A model generated the notes under the pieces. The model did no database searches and was not told where the DNA came from. It was given only the letters and a program-made list of their open reading frames with translations. From Promineifilum sp. (GTDB taxonomy: Bacteria > Chloroflexota > Anaerolineae > Promineifilales > Promineifilaceae): a DNA stretch of 64,000 bases. Location of the stretch: contig JAGOBF010000005.1 in assembly GCA_017983515.1 (NCBI GenBank), forward strand, positions 124,001 through 188,000, written 5' to 3'. Below are positions 46,659 through 55,619 of this stretch, in pieces; the stretch's first letter is position 1, and the number at the start of each line of letters is the position of its first letter. A program made the translations under genes and the position numbers.

Positions 46659-48998
46659 CTATGACTTCTGGGGCACCGCGGCCAACGGCTCAGCCTCTCG
46701 CTTGGAACGCACGATGGCCCAACCCAACAGAGCGATTAGCAAAATAGTCACGATAATCACGCCAATGGTGCGGTCGTTGTAGCGAACGACGATGGGAGCG
46801 ATGATCAGACTGACCAGATTGACGACCTTGATCATCGGATTCAACGCCGGGCCGGCCGTATCCTTGAGCGGATCGCCAACCGTATCGCCGACGACGGCCG
46901 CCTTGTGTCTTTCCGAACCCTTGCCCGTGTTGGCTTCGACATTGCGCTCTTCGTCTTCGATGAGCTTCTTGCCGTTGTCCCAGGCCCCGCCGGTATTGGA
47001 CATAAACACGGCCAGCAGCATACCGGAAACGATGATGCCCGCCTGGAAGCCGCCCAGCGCCTCAACCTGAAGTAACAGACCGACGGCGATGGGGGTGACC
47101 ACGGCCAGGATGGCCAGATTGATCAAGTCTCGTTGCGCGGCAACGGTGGAGATCGTGACGGCGCGAGCGTAATCCGGTTTTCTGGTTCCTTCCAGAATGC
47201 CCGGAATGCGGAACTGGCGGCGAACTTCGTCGACCATCTGCCCGGCCGCCCGGCTGACGGCGCGAATGGCCAGTGATGAGAACATCCACGGCAACGCCCC
47301 GCCCAGCAACATGCCGACGAAGACGAGCGGTTGCGACACGCGGATGCCGCCGGCCAGTGCTTCGGGATTCACCAATGATACGTCGGTGATAAACGACCCA
47401 AACAGAGAGACCGCAGCGATGACCGCTGAACCAATGGCGATACCTTTGGTGATCGCCTTGGTCGTGTTCCCCACGGCATCGAGATCAGCCATGATCTTGC
47501 GCGCTTTCGGCTCCAGGCCGGCCATCTCGCCAATGCCATTGGCGTTGTCGGAGATGGGGCCAAAGGAATCCATGGCCACATTGTTGCCGGTCAGCGTCAA
47601 CATGCCGATGCCGGTCATGGCGATGCCGTAGAGCACAAACGTGAACTGGATGAACTCGGGCGAGAAGCGTTCAGAGACGAACTGTTCTGCCGGGATGCCG
47701 GTGTAGATGAGAATCGCCGCCACGATCGTCGCGGCAATGACGATGACCGACCAGACGGCCGATTCATATCCCGACGCCAGGCCGGAGAGGATGGTCGTGG
47801 CCGGGCCGCCGGACGTACTGTCGCGAATCTCCTTAACGGGGCGGTAGTGCGTGCCGGTAAAGTAATCGGTCAGCCGGTCGATGATGATCGCCAGCCCCAC
47901 GCCCACGGCTGTCGAAAGGAACGGCCGCCACCACCCGCCCGGAACGGTGTCCATGTAGAACAGGGCGATGATGCCGAAGAGGACGACCGAGATGGCCGCC
48001 GAGGTCAGGAAGCCACGGAAGATGGCCTGCATGGCGTTGCCGCTGTCGTCGGACTGGCCTTTCACGAGATAGGTGCCGATGATGGAGGCTACCACGCCAA
48101 TGCCACGAACCAGCAGCGGGTAGAGGATGTACTCATTGTGGCCGGTGATCAGCGTCAACGTCACGCCCAGGATCAGGCCGGAAACGATCGTGACTTCATA
48201 GGACTCGAAGATGTCGGCGGCCATACCGGCGCAGTCGCCTACGTTGTCGCCGACGAGGTCGGCAATGACGGCCGCATTACGTGGGTCGTCTTCGGGCATG
48301 TCGTGCTCAACCTTGCCCACCAGGTCGGCGCCGACATCGGCAGCCTTAGTAAAAATGCCGCCTCCCACGCGCATAAACAGGGCGATCAGGGTGCCGCCAA
48401 AACCAAAACCCAACAGCGCGTCGGGCGCCGCCTTGCCGAAGAGCATGAAGATCAACGTGCCGCCCAACAGGCCCAGGCCGTCGGTTAGCATGCCCGTGAT
48501 CGTACCGGTGCGATAGGCGATGCGCAGCGCGTCCTTAAAGCTTGTGCGCGCGGCCGAAGCTACCCGCACGTTCCCCTCGACAGCCATGCGCATGCCCAAC
48601 TGGCCGACTGTGAGCGAGAACCCCGCGCCCATGACAAACGCCACCGCGCGGCCGATGCCGACGATCAGCCGGATGGTTTGCTCGCTATATCCGGCAAAAA
48701 CTTCCAGCGAAAACTCGGTAGGGGGAACAATGTAGACGCTCAGAAACAGCGCTATCGTGAGGAGCACGATGAAGGGCAGAATCGTCCGCAATTGCTGGTT
48801 TAGATAGGCATTCGCCCCCTGGCGAATAGCTTCCCAGACTTCTATCATTTTCTCGGTGCCCTTGTCTTCGGCCAGGATTTGCCGGCGCAAAAACAACGCA
48901 TAGAGAAGACCGACAAGGGCGATAGCTAACACCAACCACGTGGCGATGACCTCAAAATTAGTCAGGCCCATTTCCAGAAATCGGAATACCTCTTCCAT
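46659..48998 (-). CDS. hppA: Membrane-bound proton-translocating pyrophosphatase
   Basis: 779 residues with about 16 TM segments. It couples PPi hydrolysis to ion pumping. PPi-binding motifs DVGADLVGKVEHDMPEDDPR and GDNVGDCAGMAADIFESYEV are intact, as are the acidic residues near the C-terminus (GKKLIEDEERNVEA). The signature reads VGNTTKAITKG: Lys after GNTT is the established mark of K+-independent H+-pumping enzymes, where K+-dependent ones have Ala. GGAGG lies 14 nt before the ATG, a long spacing; an in-frame stop directly upstream fixes the start. Confidence 0.96.
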   Translation of the reverse strand: MEEVFRFLEMGLTNFEVIATWLVLAIALVGLLYALFLRRQILAEDKGTEKMIEVWEAIRQGANAYLNQQLRTILPFIVLLTIALFLSVYIVPPTEFSLEVFAGYSEQTIRLIVGIGRAVAFVMGAGFSLTVGQLGMRMAVEGNVRVASAARTSFKDALRIAYRTGTITGMLTDGLGLLGGTLIFMLFGKAAPDALLGFGFGGTLIALFMRVGGGIFTKAADVGADLVGKVEHDMPEDDPRNAAVIADLVGDNVGDCAGMAADIFESYEVTIVSGLILGVTLTLITGHNEYILYPLLVRGIGVVASIIGTYLVKGQSDDSGNAMQAIFRGFLTSAAISVVLFGIIALFYMDTVPGGWWRPFLSTAVGVGLAIIIDRLTDYFTGTHYRPVKEIRDSTSGGPATTILSGLASGYESAVWSVIVIAATIVAAILIYTGIPAEQFVSERFSPEFIQFTFVLYGIAMTGIGMLTLTGNNVAMDSFGPISDNANGIGEMAGLEPKARKIMADLDAVGNTTKAITKGIAIGSAVIAAVSLFGSFITDVSLVNPEALAGGIRVSQPLVFVGMLLGGALPWMFSSLAIRAVSRAAGQMVDEVRRQFRIPGILEGTRKPDYARAVTISTVAAQRDLINLAILAVVTPIAVGLLLQVEALGGFQAGIIVSGMLLAVFMSNTGGAWDNGKKLIEDEERNVEANTGKGSERHKAAVVGDTVGDPLKDTAGPALNPMIKVVNLVSLIIAPIVVRYNDRTIGVIIVTILLIALLGWAIVRSKREAEPLAAVPQKS

Positions 48999-49415
48999 AC
49001 TCGTTTATTCAACCTCCTAATAGTACAAATATTAATGAAACAACGAATTCATGAAGCCGCCCATAAAGGCCATCCTGTCAGCAATCAGGGCACAAAACAC
49101 CAGCGCAGATGCTTGGTGTATAGTGACACTCAAAGGTAGCTCGTTGTTGCTCGGGCAATCCACAATGCCCAATTCATCTTCAGTCGTTTGGACAATCCAC
49201 GTTGATGGCATAAACATAACTTAACAATTCGAAAAATCAAGAATTAGGCTGTTTCCTTTTTCGGCGTTGTGCAGGTGCGTAGCTTAAGGGCGATATGTTC
49301 AGCGGGTACGTCCGGATTTATCAACGTGAGCGCAGTCGACGCGGCCGAAAGAGTAACCCTCGCCCTTGCACATTGGAGTATAATGGTCTTCGAATTCCAA
49401 TCGACGTGGATGCCC
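48999..49415. other. 417-bp divergent intergenic region
   Basis: Between hppA and the deacetylase-family gene. It holds a TATAAT (49379-49384) for the rightward gene and a weak TTGATT/TATGTT pair (about 49220-49245, minus) that could serve hppA. A 61-codon minus-strand frame (49032-49217) has no family resemblance or ribosome site, and I do not call it. Confidence 0.45.
49379..49384 (+). promoter_or_regulatory. -10 box of the deacetylase-family gene
   Basis: TATAAT 31 nt before the ATG at 49416; no convincing -35 at 16-18 bp. Confidence 0.5.
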
Positions 49416-50450
49416 ATGACGACACTCTTACTACATTATCCCGCGCTGGGCCATACGAAGGCCCAACACCCGGAAAGTCGCCAACGTATGTCCGGTTTGC
49501 TGCCGGCCCTTGAAAGCCGCGGATTGCTATCCGATCTGTGGCAACCGCCCACCGAGCCGGCAACGGTCGAACAATTGCGGCGGGTTCATACGACGGAGCA
49601 CATCGAATACGTACGCCACATGTCGGAACGCGGTGGCGGCTTGCTGGATCAAGGCGACACGTACGTGACCGGCGAGACCTTTGAACTGGCGCGCTCGGCG
49701 GCCGGCGCTTGTGCCGCAGCTGTCGATCACATCATGTCCGGCGAGGCAAAGAACGGGTTTGCGCTGGTCCGCCCACCGGGCCATCATGCCGAAACAGATC
49801 GGGTGAGTGGCTTCTGCATTTTTAATAACGTCGCCGTGGCCGCACGACAGGCGCAGGTGGAACATCGCGTCAAGCGTGTGGCTATCGTCGACTTCGACGT
49901 CCATCACGGCAACGGCACACAAGACATTTTTTTTGAGGATGATTCCGTCCTGTTCATTTCAATCCATCTCTATGCCCCCTACTTCTATCCGGGCATCGGC
50001 GGCATACACGAAATCGGCGTCGGTCGTGGAAAAGGATATACAGTCAACGTTCCTTTCCCGCCCCATGTCGGCGATCGCGGTTACGGTCGCGTATTTGATG
50101 AACTGATCGAGCAGCGTCTCCAATGGTTCCAGCCGGAATTGATTTTGGTCTCGGCCGGCTTCGACGCCCATTGGCGGGACCCGCTGGCCATGGCCGGCAT
50201 GAGCCTCACCGGTATGGCCGACATCACCCGTAAATTGATCGGCTACGCCGCTAGCTTATGCGACGGCCGCATCCTTTTCGTCCTTGAGGGCGGCTATCAG
50301 CTCGACGTCCTGTCGATGGGCGTAACGAACGTGTTTCATGCTCTACTGGGCCATGATGTCATCGAGGATCCAATCGGCCCCATGAGCCAACAGGAGCACG
50401 ACGTGTCCGGTTTATTGGAGCGCCTGAAGCAACATTACTTGCTAAAATGA
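49416..50450 (+). CDS. Histone deacetylase/acetylpolyamine amidohydrolase family
   Basis: 344 residues from the ATG at 49416 (another ATG lies two codons upstream). Zinc-dependent deacetylase with the arginase-like fold: LVRPPGHHAETD with the paired His, VDFDVHHGNGTQDIFF with the zinc-binding Asp and His, and SAGFDAHWRDPLAM with the third ligand. The catalytic-loop Tyr area reads LEGGYQLDVL. Bacterial members deacetylate polyamines, acetoin-pathway proteins or others; the substrate is unknown here. Stands alone with its own -10 box. Confidence 0.93.
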   Translation: MTTLLLHYPALGHTKAQHPESRQRMSGLLPALESRGLLSDLWQPPTEPATVEQLRRVHTTEHIEYVRHMSERGGGLLDQGDTYVTGETFELARSAAGACAAAVDHIMSGEAKNGFALVRPPGHHAETDRVSGFCIFNNVAVAARQAQVEHRVKRVAIVDFDVHHGNGTQDIFFEDDSVLFISIHLYAPYFYPGIGGIHEIGVGRGKGYTVNVPFPPHVGDRGYGRVFDELIEQRLQWFQPELILVSAGFDAHWRDPLAMAGMSLTGMADITRKLIGYAASLCDGRILFVLEGGYQLDVLSMGVTNVFHALLGHDVIEDPIGPMSQQEHDVSGLLERLKQHYLLK

Positions 50451-50585
50451 GCCAACCATCTGATAATAACGGCCGGAAGTTGACCATAATCACGGATCGG
50501 TTGTATCTCTTCAAATCCGCGAGATTTTGTGACTGCGCCATTCGGGGTGTGACAGGAAACGTGCCGCCGGCGCAAAGGAAGTACT

Positions 50586-53339
50586 ATGGACGATCAAACC
50601 GATGACCGCAACCCCGGCATCCCACCGGTCGGTACTCCGCAAGAACTGGAAGAAGCCCTAAAATGGCTGGAAGACCTCACGGCTCGCCAGGGGAAAACCG
50701 CCGAGGTGAAAAATCAATCCGCAGCCCCAACACTTGATTCGCCCTTTCGCGGCCTGATCGACAACGAAGACGGTGACCTGCCGGACTGGCTGCGCGAGGT
50801 CCCTAAGCCCCCCGACGCCGATAATCTGGAAGAGACGGAGCCGGAAAGCCGCCTGGACTGGTTGTCCAAAATGGCCCAGCGGGAATCGATTGAAGAACTT
50901 CCCACTCTGGAGTGGCGGCGTTTGTCGGAGCCGGCCCAGAGCGCGATCCTGGCCGGCCAGGCGAGCAACCTGCCGGCCGATTTGCAATTCGGGACAGACG
51001 AGGAATCCGAAGGCTTCTCCGACGACATCGACGAGACCGGCAAAGAGGATGTTTTCCTCGGCGAGACCGACGAGACAGAGGAGCAGAGCGCCGAATTTGC
51101 CCGGATCCATTCGGATATTGAGGAGCAGGAAGAGGAACCATTGGTAGCAGTCCCGGCCGAGAATGGCGACGAGGGGAGTGGCAGCGCGTCCGATTTGGCC
51201 GTGGCAGCGGACACCGATGAATTCAGCGAAGGTTCGGATGCCGATGAGCCGGATGTGGCCGGGCCGCCAACGGCCGAATTCGAGCCGGACGACTACTTGC
51301 CGCCTATTGATGATCTGGACGCGGCTATGGCCTGGATCGAAGAATTGGCCGCCAGCCAGGACGCACCCATCGAAGAAATACCGAGTGTGGCCGACCGTGC
51401 TTTGGCCTCCAAGCTCATGATGGAAGCCGGCCTGACCCCTATCGTCTCGCCGCTGGACGAGCTAGGCTCAGAATCCTCCTTGCTGGACAGCCTCACCCCT
51501 ACGCACCCCTTCATCGAGGAAGAAGACTTCGCCGATACCATCGTCCTGGTCGAAACATTGGCCGCAGACCAGGAGGAGGCCGTTGAATTTCCTGCTGTGC
51601 GCGGGGAAGTCGAGATCATCGAGTCCACTGAGTGGAGAGCGGGTGAAGTTGAACCAGTGATTGAATCCGCACGCGAAATGGACGAGAGCATCGTCTACGA
51701 AGACGAAGCCGTTGAGGAGCTATCGTTTGACGAAGCCATGGCCTACCTGGACGAGATGGCCGGCCAGCAAGAAGTTGAGGAGCTCGACGCGGCCCAAGCC
51801 GAGCCGTTGATCATCACCTTCGGCCCGGAAGCGGCAGACGCTGAAGAACCGACGGATGAATCCAGCGAGTCCAGCGATGAGCAAATCGTTGAAGAGCAGG
51901 TAATTGACGCCCTCCTAATTGAAGGTGCTTTTGTCGAAGACGAAATCCATAAAGACCCCCGCATCGAGGAAACTACTGCTGATGACTGGCTCACTATAGA
52001 GCCCAGCATCGAAGTTGACATAATTAAAGATCCGTCGCTTGAAGAGCTGGATACCGAAGTCGGCATCGAAGTGCTTTCCGCCGAAGAACCGGGCGCCACG
52101 ATTGGCGATGAGGCGGCGTTATGGATGGCCGAAGAGGTGGAACCCGATTCGCTCTCCGCCGCAGACGTCCCCTGGCTCGATAGCGTGGCCTATGCGGCCG
52201 TCGTCGCGCCGACAGATGAACTCGATGAACCGGAACTGCACCGCGAGCCGATCGGCGAAGAGGCAAATGCCGGCAGCGACCAAGGAGGCGACGGTTTGGA
52301 AGCAACCCTGTTGAGTCTCGACGCGTTGGCATTGCCGTCGGGTAGATCGTTGGCAGAGATATCGACCCATTTGCAAGTTGCCCAAATGTCGTCGTGGCGG
52401 GACGTTGACTCAGCTCTCGACTGGCTGGAGGCGGCTCTGACCCAGGAGACAGGCGTCACTGCCCCAGCAGACGAATTAGACGACATCAACTTGCTAGAGA
52501 GCATGCCCGAAGACCCGGACGCGGTTCTAGCCTGGCTGGAGCAGATGGCGGCCGAGGAAGAGCAGAGACCGGCCGCGCCCTCTGTGGCTTATGATGAGCC
52601 GTCGATGGTCATCACTACGCCGCAGCAAGGGGATTCATTTGTGGAAGAACTGGCCGAGGCCGATCTACTCAATATGCCCGATGATCCGGATGAAGCGATG
52701 GTCTGGCTGGAAAGTCTGGCCCAAGGTCGCGGCACGACCGGGCAAGCCGCGGCGGTGGAGGCAGGCATGGCGGCCGAACTTCCTCAACCCGAATGGAGTG
52801 AGGCGGTCGAACCTATGGCATTGGAGACGGAGGCGACCGGCGAGGTGGAACCCGAACCCGCTTCTGTCGGCGAGCCGGCGGTAATGGATGATGTAGACAG
52901 CGAGGCCGAACTTCTCCACTCGTCCGAGACATGGGCCGAAGACGTTGGCATGTCATCGGAATACGTTCCGGAGACTGAGGCGCCAACAACTGAGCAAGTC
53001 GCAGTTGACACGCCGTTCGATCCGCTTGAGGGCCTAACTGAAGACGACCTCGACCTCATCCTGGGCGGCGAATCGGGACAGGTAGCCGGCGAAACCGGGC
53101 CGGCGGACGTTTCGATGATGGAAGCTGTCGAGCCAGCCCCGGAGCCGGTCATACTGGAGTCAGCCACGCCTGAAATCGCGGAGGCGGCACAGACCGCGAA
53201 ACCCGGCCGGAAGCGCGGGCGCGCCAAGTCGGCCGCCACTCAGGAGGAAGTGCAGGCTTCCGAGCCTCCGGCCCCGGCGACGCCCGAACCCGAACGCCCG
53301 AGCCCATCCTGGCTCGATCTCTTGAAACCCTTGGAATAA
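50586..53339 (+). CDS. Large acidic protein with W-L-E repeats
   Basis: 917 residues, dominated by Glu, Asp and Ala, with no TM or signal segment. A unit of the form (D/E)-x2-x-A-x2-W-(L/I)-E-x-L-A occurs about six times: 17-36 (LEEALKWLEDLTARQG), 239-259 (DAAMAWIEELAASQD), 380-396 (FDEAMAYLDEMAGQQE), 606-621 (VDSALDWLEAALTQE), 642-660 (DPDAVLAWLEQMAAEEE), 699-716 (DPDEAMVWLESLAQGRG). Single W-L motifs also occur (LPDWLREV, SRLDWLSKM, SPSWLDLLKPLE at the end). A short basic patch (KPGRKRGRAK) precedes the C-terminus. No family or function is recognised. AAAGGAAG lies 5 nt before the ATG. ndk follows by 52 bp. Confidence 0.8.
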   Translation: MDDQTDDRNPGIPPVGTPQELEEALKWLEDLTARQGKTAEVKNQSAAPTLDSPFRGLIDNEDGDLPDWLREVPKPPDADNLEETEPESRLDWLSKMAQRESIEELPTLEWRRLSEPAQSAILAGQASNLPADLQFGTDEESEGFSDDIDETGKEDVFLGETDETEEQSAEFARIHSDIEEQEEEPLVAVPAENGDEGSGSASDLAVAADTDEFSEGSDADEPDVAGPPTAEFEPDDYLPPIDDLDAAMAWIEELAASQDAPIEEIPSVADRALASKLMMEAGLTPIVSPLDELGSESSLLDSLTPTHPFIEEEDFADTIVLVETLAADQEEAVEFPAVRGEVEIIESTEWRAGEVEPVIESAREMDESIVYEDEAVEELSFDEAMAYLDEMAGQQEVEELDAAQAEPLIITFGPEAADAEEPTDESSESSDEQIVEEQVIDALLIEGAFVEDEIHKDPRIEETTADDWLTIEPSIEVDIIKDPSLEELDTEVGIEVLSAEEPGATIGDEAALWMAEEVEPDSLSAADVPWLDSVAYAAVVAPTDELDEPELHREPIGEEANAGSDQGGDGLEATLLSLDALALPSGRSLAEISTHLQVAQMSSWRDVDSALDWLEAALTQETGVTAPADELDDINLLESMPEDPDAVLAWLEQMAAEEEQRPAAPSVAYDEPSMVITTPQQGDSFVEELAEADLLNMPDDPDEAMVWLESLAQGRGTTGQAAAVEAGMAAELPQPEWSEAVEPMALETEATGEVEPEPASVGEPAVMDDVDSEAELLHSSETWAEDVGMSSEYVPETEAPTTEQVAVDTPFDPLEGLTEDDLDLILGGESGQVAGETGPADVSMMEAVEPAPEPVILESATPEIAEAAQTAKPGRKRGRAKSAATQEEVQASEPPAPATPEPERPSPSWLDLLKPLE

Positions 53340-53391
53340 AACGAACCCCCGGACGGGGCGTCGAAACATTTAACACATTGGAGCTATTTTG

Positions 53392-53841
53392 ATGGAACAA
53401 ACGTTAGTGCTAGTGAAGCCGGACGGCGTTCAGCGTGGATTGGTCGGGCAGATCATCACCCGTTTTGAACGCCGGGGCCTGAAGCTAATCGGCATGAAAT
53501 TCATGCAGGTAACACGGGAGCTGGCCGCCAGTCATTATGAATCCCACGTCGGCAAACCGTTTTATGAGGGACTTGTGGACTATATTACCTCAAGCCCAGT
53601 GGTAGCTATGGTTTGGGAAGGCAAAGACGGCATCCAGGTCGCGCGCACGACGATGGGCGCGACGAACGCCGCCGCCGCGGCCCCCGGCACGATTCGAGGG
53701 GATTTTGCCGTGGAGATCGGCCGCAATCTCGTTCACGGCTCAGATGGGCCGGAAAGCGCTGCCCGTGAAGTGGGCCTGTTTTTCGCGCCCGAAGAACTGG
53801 TCGACTGGTCTCGCGCGACAGACCGCTGGATACGCGAGTAG
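53392..53841 (+). CDS. ndk: Nucleoside diphosphate kinase
   Basis: 149 residues. Transfers the gamma-phosphate of ATP to NDPs through phospho-His115 in IGRNLVHGSDGPESA. The opening MEQTLVLVKPDGVQRGLVGQ, ASHYESHVGKPFYEGL and RTTMGATNAAAAAPGTIRGD are standard. The ATG at 53392 has GGAG 8 nt upstream; a TTG codon just before it is not the start. A perfect palindromic terminator follows. Confidence 0.97.
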   Translation: MEQTLVLVKPDGVQRGLVGQIITRFERRGLKLIGMKFMQVTRELAASHYESHVGKPFYEGLVDYITSSPVVAMVWEGKDGIQVARTTMGATNAAAAAPGTIRGDFAVEIGRNLVHGSDGPESAAREVGLFFAPEELVDWSRATDRWIRE

Positions 53842-53869
53842 TTCCCCCTCCTGACCGGCTTACAAATAA

Positions 53870-53895
53870 AATAGGGCCTCCGCGGAGGCCCTATT
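53870..53895. terminator. Palindromic bidirectional terminator between ndk and rsfS
   Basis: A 26-bp perfect palindrome, AATAGGGCCTCCG joined to its complement, lies between the convergent genes and includes the rsfS stop codon region. A/T-rich flanks (AAATAAA on the left) suit termination, mainly for the minus strand. Confidence 0.8.
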
Positions 53896-54238
53896 GAATT
53901 CGCACGACCACGCGGCCTTTGTGCCAAAGTGATTCGAGATCATAGTAGGCACGCTTTTCGACCGCGAACAAGTGCACCACCACGTCGCCAAAATCGACCA
54001 GTATCCAGCCGTCGGCGGGAGTGCCTTCAACCCCCTTGGGCCGGCGGTCGCCTTGCTTTTTGGCTTCGATCTGGGCCGCTTGCATCAAGGCACGTAATTG
54101 GGGTTCAGATTCCCCGCTACAAATGACGAAATAGTCGGCAAAGACGGCTTGGGAGTGGATATCGAGCACGAGAATATCGAGGCCCTTCTTCTCCTGAAGC
54201 GCATCGACCAGTAAGCGAGTTAATTCAAGACCTTCCAG
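53891..54238 (-). CDS. rsfS: Ribosome silencing factor RsfS, probable CTG start
   Basis: 115 residues from CTG at 54238. RsfS binds uL14 and blocks subunit joining. Core pattern: KKGLDILVLDIHSQAVFADYFV, then GTPADGWILVDFGDVVVHLF and RAYYDLESLWHKGRVV. Family members start MEGLELAR-like; here that position is LEGLELTR, encoded CTG GAA GGT, with GGAGGT 5 nt upstream. In-frame ATGs at 54319 and 54328 would add 27 or more residues unlike the family, and a TACAAT box (54271-54276) lies downstream of both. The divergent gene is xseA. Confidence 0.9.
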   Translation of the reverse strand: MEGLELTRLLVDALQEKKGLDILVLDIHSQAVFADYFVICSGESEPQLRALMQAAQIEAKKQGDRRPKGVEGTPADGWILVDFGDVVVHLFAVEKRAYYDLESLWHKGRVVVRIQ

Positions 54239-54270
54239 AGAGCACCTCCAGCACTTAATAATGTGGGCGC

Positions 54271-54276
54271 ATTGTA
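54271..54276 (-). promoter_or_regulatory. -10 box of rsfS
   Basis: Minus-strand TACAAT (54276-54271), 32 nt before the proposed CTG start. Its position makes the upstream ATG candidates unlikely. Confidence 0.5.
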
Positions 54277-54345
54277 GCCTGTTTGGGTCGGCCTTGCCAT
54301 AGTCAGGTTGCGCACCCATTTTCCACAAGCTAGACTCTGTCCTCT

Positions 54346-55578
54346 ATGTTCCCATTTCTAAATCCTTCCACCGGAGCCGACAAAGGTATCTGGACCGTGG
54401 GCGAGCTGACCGCCTACATTCGGGAAATGTTCGAGCTTGACTACCGCTTGCAGGACGTCGAGATTACTGGGGAGCTTTCGAACTTCACCCGCGCCGCATC
54501 CGGCCATCTGTACTTCACCCTGAAAGATGGTGCGGCCCAGATCAAATGCGTCATGTGGCGAACCCAGGCCGAGCGGCTGCGGTTCAGGCCGGCCGAGGGG
54601 GATGCCGTCTTAGCACGCGGCCGCATCTCCGTTTATGAGGCCTCAGGAGTCTACCAACTTTACGCCGAGCGTCTGCAGCCCGCCGGGCGCGGTGATCTGG
54701 CGGTAGCCTTCGAACGTCTTAAGGAATCGCTGGCTGCCGAAGGCTTGTTCGACTCCGAATACAAGCAGCCCATCCCCCGCCGACCGCGCAAGATCGGCAT
54801 CGTCACCTCGTCCGGCGCGGCCGCTCTGCGCGACATCCTGACCGTGTTGCAGCGCCGCAATCCGTTCGTAGCGGTTCTCATTGCGCCCACCCTGGTGCAA
54901 GGCGAGTCGGCCCCGGCCCAAATCGTTCGCGCCCTGCAGTGGCTCGACGGACGTGATGACGTCGACACAATCATCATCGCCCGTGGCGGGGGCTCCATCG
55001 AGGATCTGTGGGCTTTCAACGACGAACGGGTGGCTCGCGCCATTTTTGCCGCCCGGCATCCGATTATCAGCGGCATCGGGCATGAGACCGATTTCACTAT
55101 CGCCGATTTCGTGGCCGACCTGCGGGCGCCCACGCCGTCGGCGGCAGCCGAGCTGGCTGTGCTCGACTTGTCGGAGATTCGACCGGTTCTGCGATCATTA
55201 GCCGCGATGCTCGATGACAGTCTGAGCGAGACTGTCGTCAGACGTCGTGAGTTTTTGGCTACGCGAATCCAATTGCTGTGGCTGCTTAACCCACGTCGCC
55301 TGGTCGATTCTGACCGGCAACAGATCGATATACTAACCGATCGCCTGACCCGCAATGTGCACCGCATCTATGATCGGCAGGCCAGCCGCCTGGCAATCGC
55401 GCGGGCCAGTCTGATGGCCGCCAGCCCGGAAGCAGCCCTGGCGCGCGGGTTTGCCGTCGTTCGCGATGCCAACGGCCGGGTGATTAGCCAGATAGCGCAA
55501 GCTCAACCGGGCGAGGCTATCGTCATTCAGGTGAGCGATGGCAATTTCGGGGCGCGGGTGAATGGACAAACTCCCTAA
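54346..55578 (+). CDS. xseA: Exodeoxyribonuclease VII large subunit
   Basis: 410 residues. N-terminal OB fold (LQDVEITGELSNFTRAASGH, LYFTLKDGAAQIKCVMW), then the catalytic core with IPRRPRKIGIVTSSGAAALR, IIIARGGGSIEDLWAFNDE and ISGIGHETDFTIADFVAD, then a coiled-coil part and the end GFAVVRDANGRVI. Degrades ssDNA with XseB, whose gene is at 46287-46514 on the other strand. The ATG is 18 bp from an alternative rsfS start on the other strand. Slightly shorter than the usual 400-460. Confidence 0.95.
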   Translation: MFPFLNPSTGADKGIWTVGELTAYIREMFELDYRLQDVEITGELSNFTRAASGHLYFTLKDGAAQIKCVMWRTQAERLRFRPAEGDAVLARGRISVYEASGVYQLYAERLQPAGRGDLAVAFERLKESLAAEGLFDSEYKQPIPRRPRKIGIVTSSGAAALRDILTVLQRRNPFVAVLIAPTLVQGESAPAQIVRALQWLDGRDDVDTIIIARGGGSIEDLWAFNDERVARAIFAARHPIISGIGHETDFTIADFVADLRAPTPSAAAELAVLDLSEIRPVLRSLAAMLDDSLSETVVRRREFLATRIQLLWLLNPRRLVDSDRQQIDILTDRLTRNVHRIYDRQASRLAIARASLMAASPEAALARGFAVVRDANGRVISQIAQAQPGEAIVIQVSDGNFGARVNGQTP

Positions 55579-55619
55579 GCGAAGCCACCCTACCCGGTGG
55601 ACGACTCACGAACGAGCCG

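Noticed and set aside
49032-49217. 61-codon minus-strand frame between hppA and the deacetylase-family gene
   Set aside because: No ribosome site, no family resemblance, lower GC than neighbours; the sequence reads as intergenic DNA.
55579-55619. Small CCACC/GGTGG hairpin between xseA and the propeller gene
   Set aside because: Stem of only 5 bp and no T-run on either strand, so I do not call it a terminator.
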